Shown in pieces: positions 19,945 to 20,778 of a stretch of DNA of 20,778 nt. This DNA is from a virus. How positions within the stretch are numbered: position 1 is the first letter of the stretch; each line of letters opens with the position of its first letter. Made by a program: the position numbers and the translations under genes. The notes under the pieces are model-generated. The model was given only the letters and a program-made list of their open reading frames with translations. It made no database searches and was not told the origin of the DNA. The stretch is from IMG/VR virus record IMGVR_UViG_3300021956_000094, positions 1 through 20,778 of that record; one strand, given 5' to 3'.

Positions 19945-20778
19945 ATGGCAACACCTACTAATTCATATGTTACCTTAGACCAAATAGTTAACCATTGGCT
20001 TTTGTCCAATGGTAAAACTGTCCATAATTACATGAAGGCATATACCTTTGCTACTGAAGCAGTAAGGGAATTGTCTTTTAACTCTCTTCATTTAATACAA
20101 GAAACTTTTTTGGCTAAACCAAAAGGACAATCTTGGTGGAACTTACCAAGCGATTATACTGATTGGGTTAGCGTTGGTATTAGAAATGGTGAATTTTGGA
20201 GACCTGTTGGAGTATTAAAAGGATTAATGCCTTTTCCTGCTCCTCATAATTATGGATTAGATTTAGCTACATCTGTAGTTAAAACTCCAAGTGTGGGTTC
20301 TACTGCAGAATTTTATACTTATACATTCAATTTAACTAATACGGCTGCTGCTGCTGAATTTAATAATATTGTTACAGCAAAAGCACAAGGTATGCCATTT
20401 GGGATACAAAATGTTTTGCCATTGGCAGCTGTATCAACTACAGCAGTTGGTACAACAGGCACAGTTATCATAAGTCCTTCTACAGGCCTTACATTTAATC
20501 AAACATTAGGGTTACAGTCTGTATTGTATTTATGGATATATCCTATTCCTAATCAAGCATTAATTGATGATGATTATGCCAATTGGGGTGATGAGGTAAG
20601 TGGTTATGCAGGAAGTCCTACTAACCCTTGGTTTACTCCATATCAAGGTTTCCTTCCATTCTTTTTCTCTGATTTATATAATGATTGGGGACAAATGAAA
20701 GGTCGTCAATTTGGTTTAGGAGACGGAACAAGGATAGACTCTGTTGTAATAAATGTAGAGCAAGGTATAATTGTTTGT
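19945..20778 (+). CDS. Probable ring / tail-tubular protein, 3' end outside the window
   Basis: The open frame runs 278 codons to the window edge without a stop, so it is partial. It begins MATPTNSYVTLDQIVNHWLL and has YTFATEAVRELSFNS, a long N-terminal helix, then WWNLPSDYTDWVSVGIRNGEFW, a pattern (LPxDYxxxVxVG) I associate with crAss-like ring proteins. Beta-rich, Thr/Ala-rich stretches and a Trp/Pro-rich region (PTNPWFTPYQGFLPFFFSDL) follow. It likely belongs to the head-tail connector stack with the two genes upstream. Confidence 0.5.
   Translation, partial: MATPTNSYVTLDQIVNHWLLSNGKTVHNYMKAYTFATEAVRELSFNSLHLIQETFLAKPKGQSWWNLPSDYTDWVSVGIRNGEFWRPVGVLKGLMPFPAPHNYGLDLATSVVKTPSVGSTAEFYTYTFNLTNTAAAAEFNNIVTAKAQGMPFGIQNVLPLAAVSTTAVGTTGTVIISPSTGLTFNQTLGLQSVLYLWIYPIPNQALIDDDYANWGDEVSGYAGSPTNPWFTPYQGFLPFFFSDLYNDWGQMKGRQFGLGDGTRIDSVVINVEQGIIVC

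Overview
This AT-rich, almost entirely plus-strand window looks like part of a tailed-phage genome infecting a member of the Bacteroidota. Three things point to that host phylum: promoter-like TATATTTG boxes (the Bacteroides/Flavobacterium TAnnTTTG type), A/C-rich leaders that mostly lack Shine-Dalgarno sites, and protein families typical of flavobacterial and crAss-like phages. Genes are tightly packed and often overlap by 1-29 nt. No tRNA, integrase, transposase or CRISPR array was seen.

Layout. Positions 1-504 hold a winged-helix, RepL-like protein behind a host-type promoter with palindromes. Positions 537-3938 form an adsorption module: two paralogous small beta proteins, a large receptor-binding fibre with a nested domain, a second fibre protein and two small unknowns. 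Positions 3938-5149 are four overlapping membrane or secreted proteins that resemble a holin/spanin set. Positions 5152-7680 are small, mostly lysine-rich proteins plus a 411-aa HExxH metallopeptidase candidate. Positions 7734-10922 encode a GroES-like protein that appears to carry two such domains, a possible small terminase and the large terminase. Positions 10971-17043 are portal, scaffold, major capsid protein and a conserved unknown. Positions 17169-18484 form a lysis cassette: GH19 endolysin, small holin-like protein, and a lipoprotein with a C-terminal membrane segment (unimolecular-spanin topology). Positions 18520 to the end encode three probable head-tail connector/ring proteins, the last cut by the window edge.

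The most notable signal is an exact 12-mer, GAGCGTATTATA. It occurs four times on the plus strand, each time just after a stop codon or terminator and just before a module: fibres (505), portal (10927), lysis (17153) and connectors (18491). I interpret it as a phage-specific, probably late, promoter or RNA-processing element. It differs from the host-type boxes at 89-96 and 7701-7708. At 17153 it sits directly after an intrinsic terminator and contains most of the apparent start codon, so the endolysin probably starts at 17169.

The gene order terminase, portal, scaffold, capsid, then several ring-like proteins resembles crAss-like and related podovirus-like phages. This placement is inferred from order and sequence impression, not from a database search.
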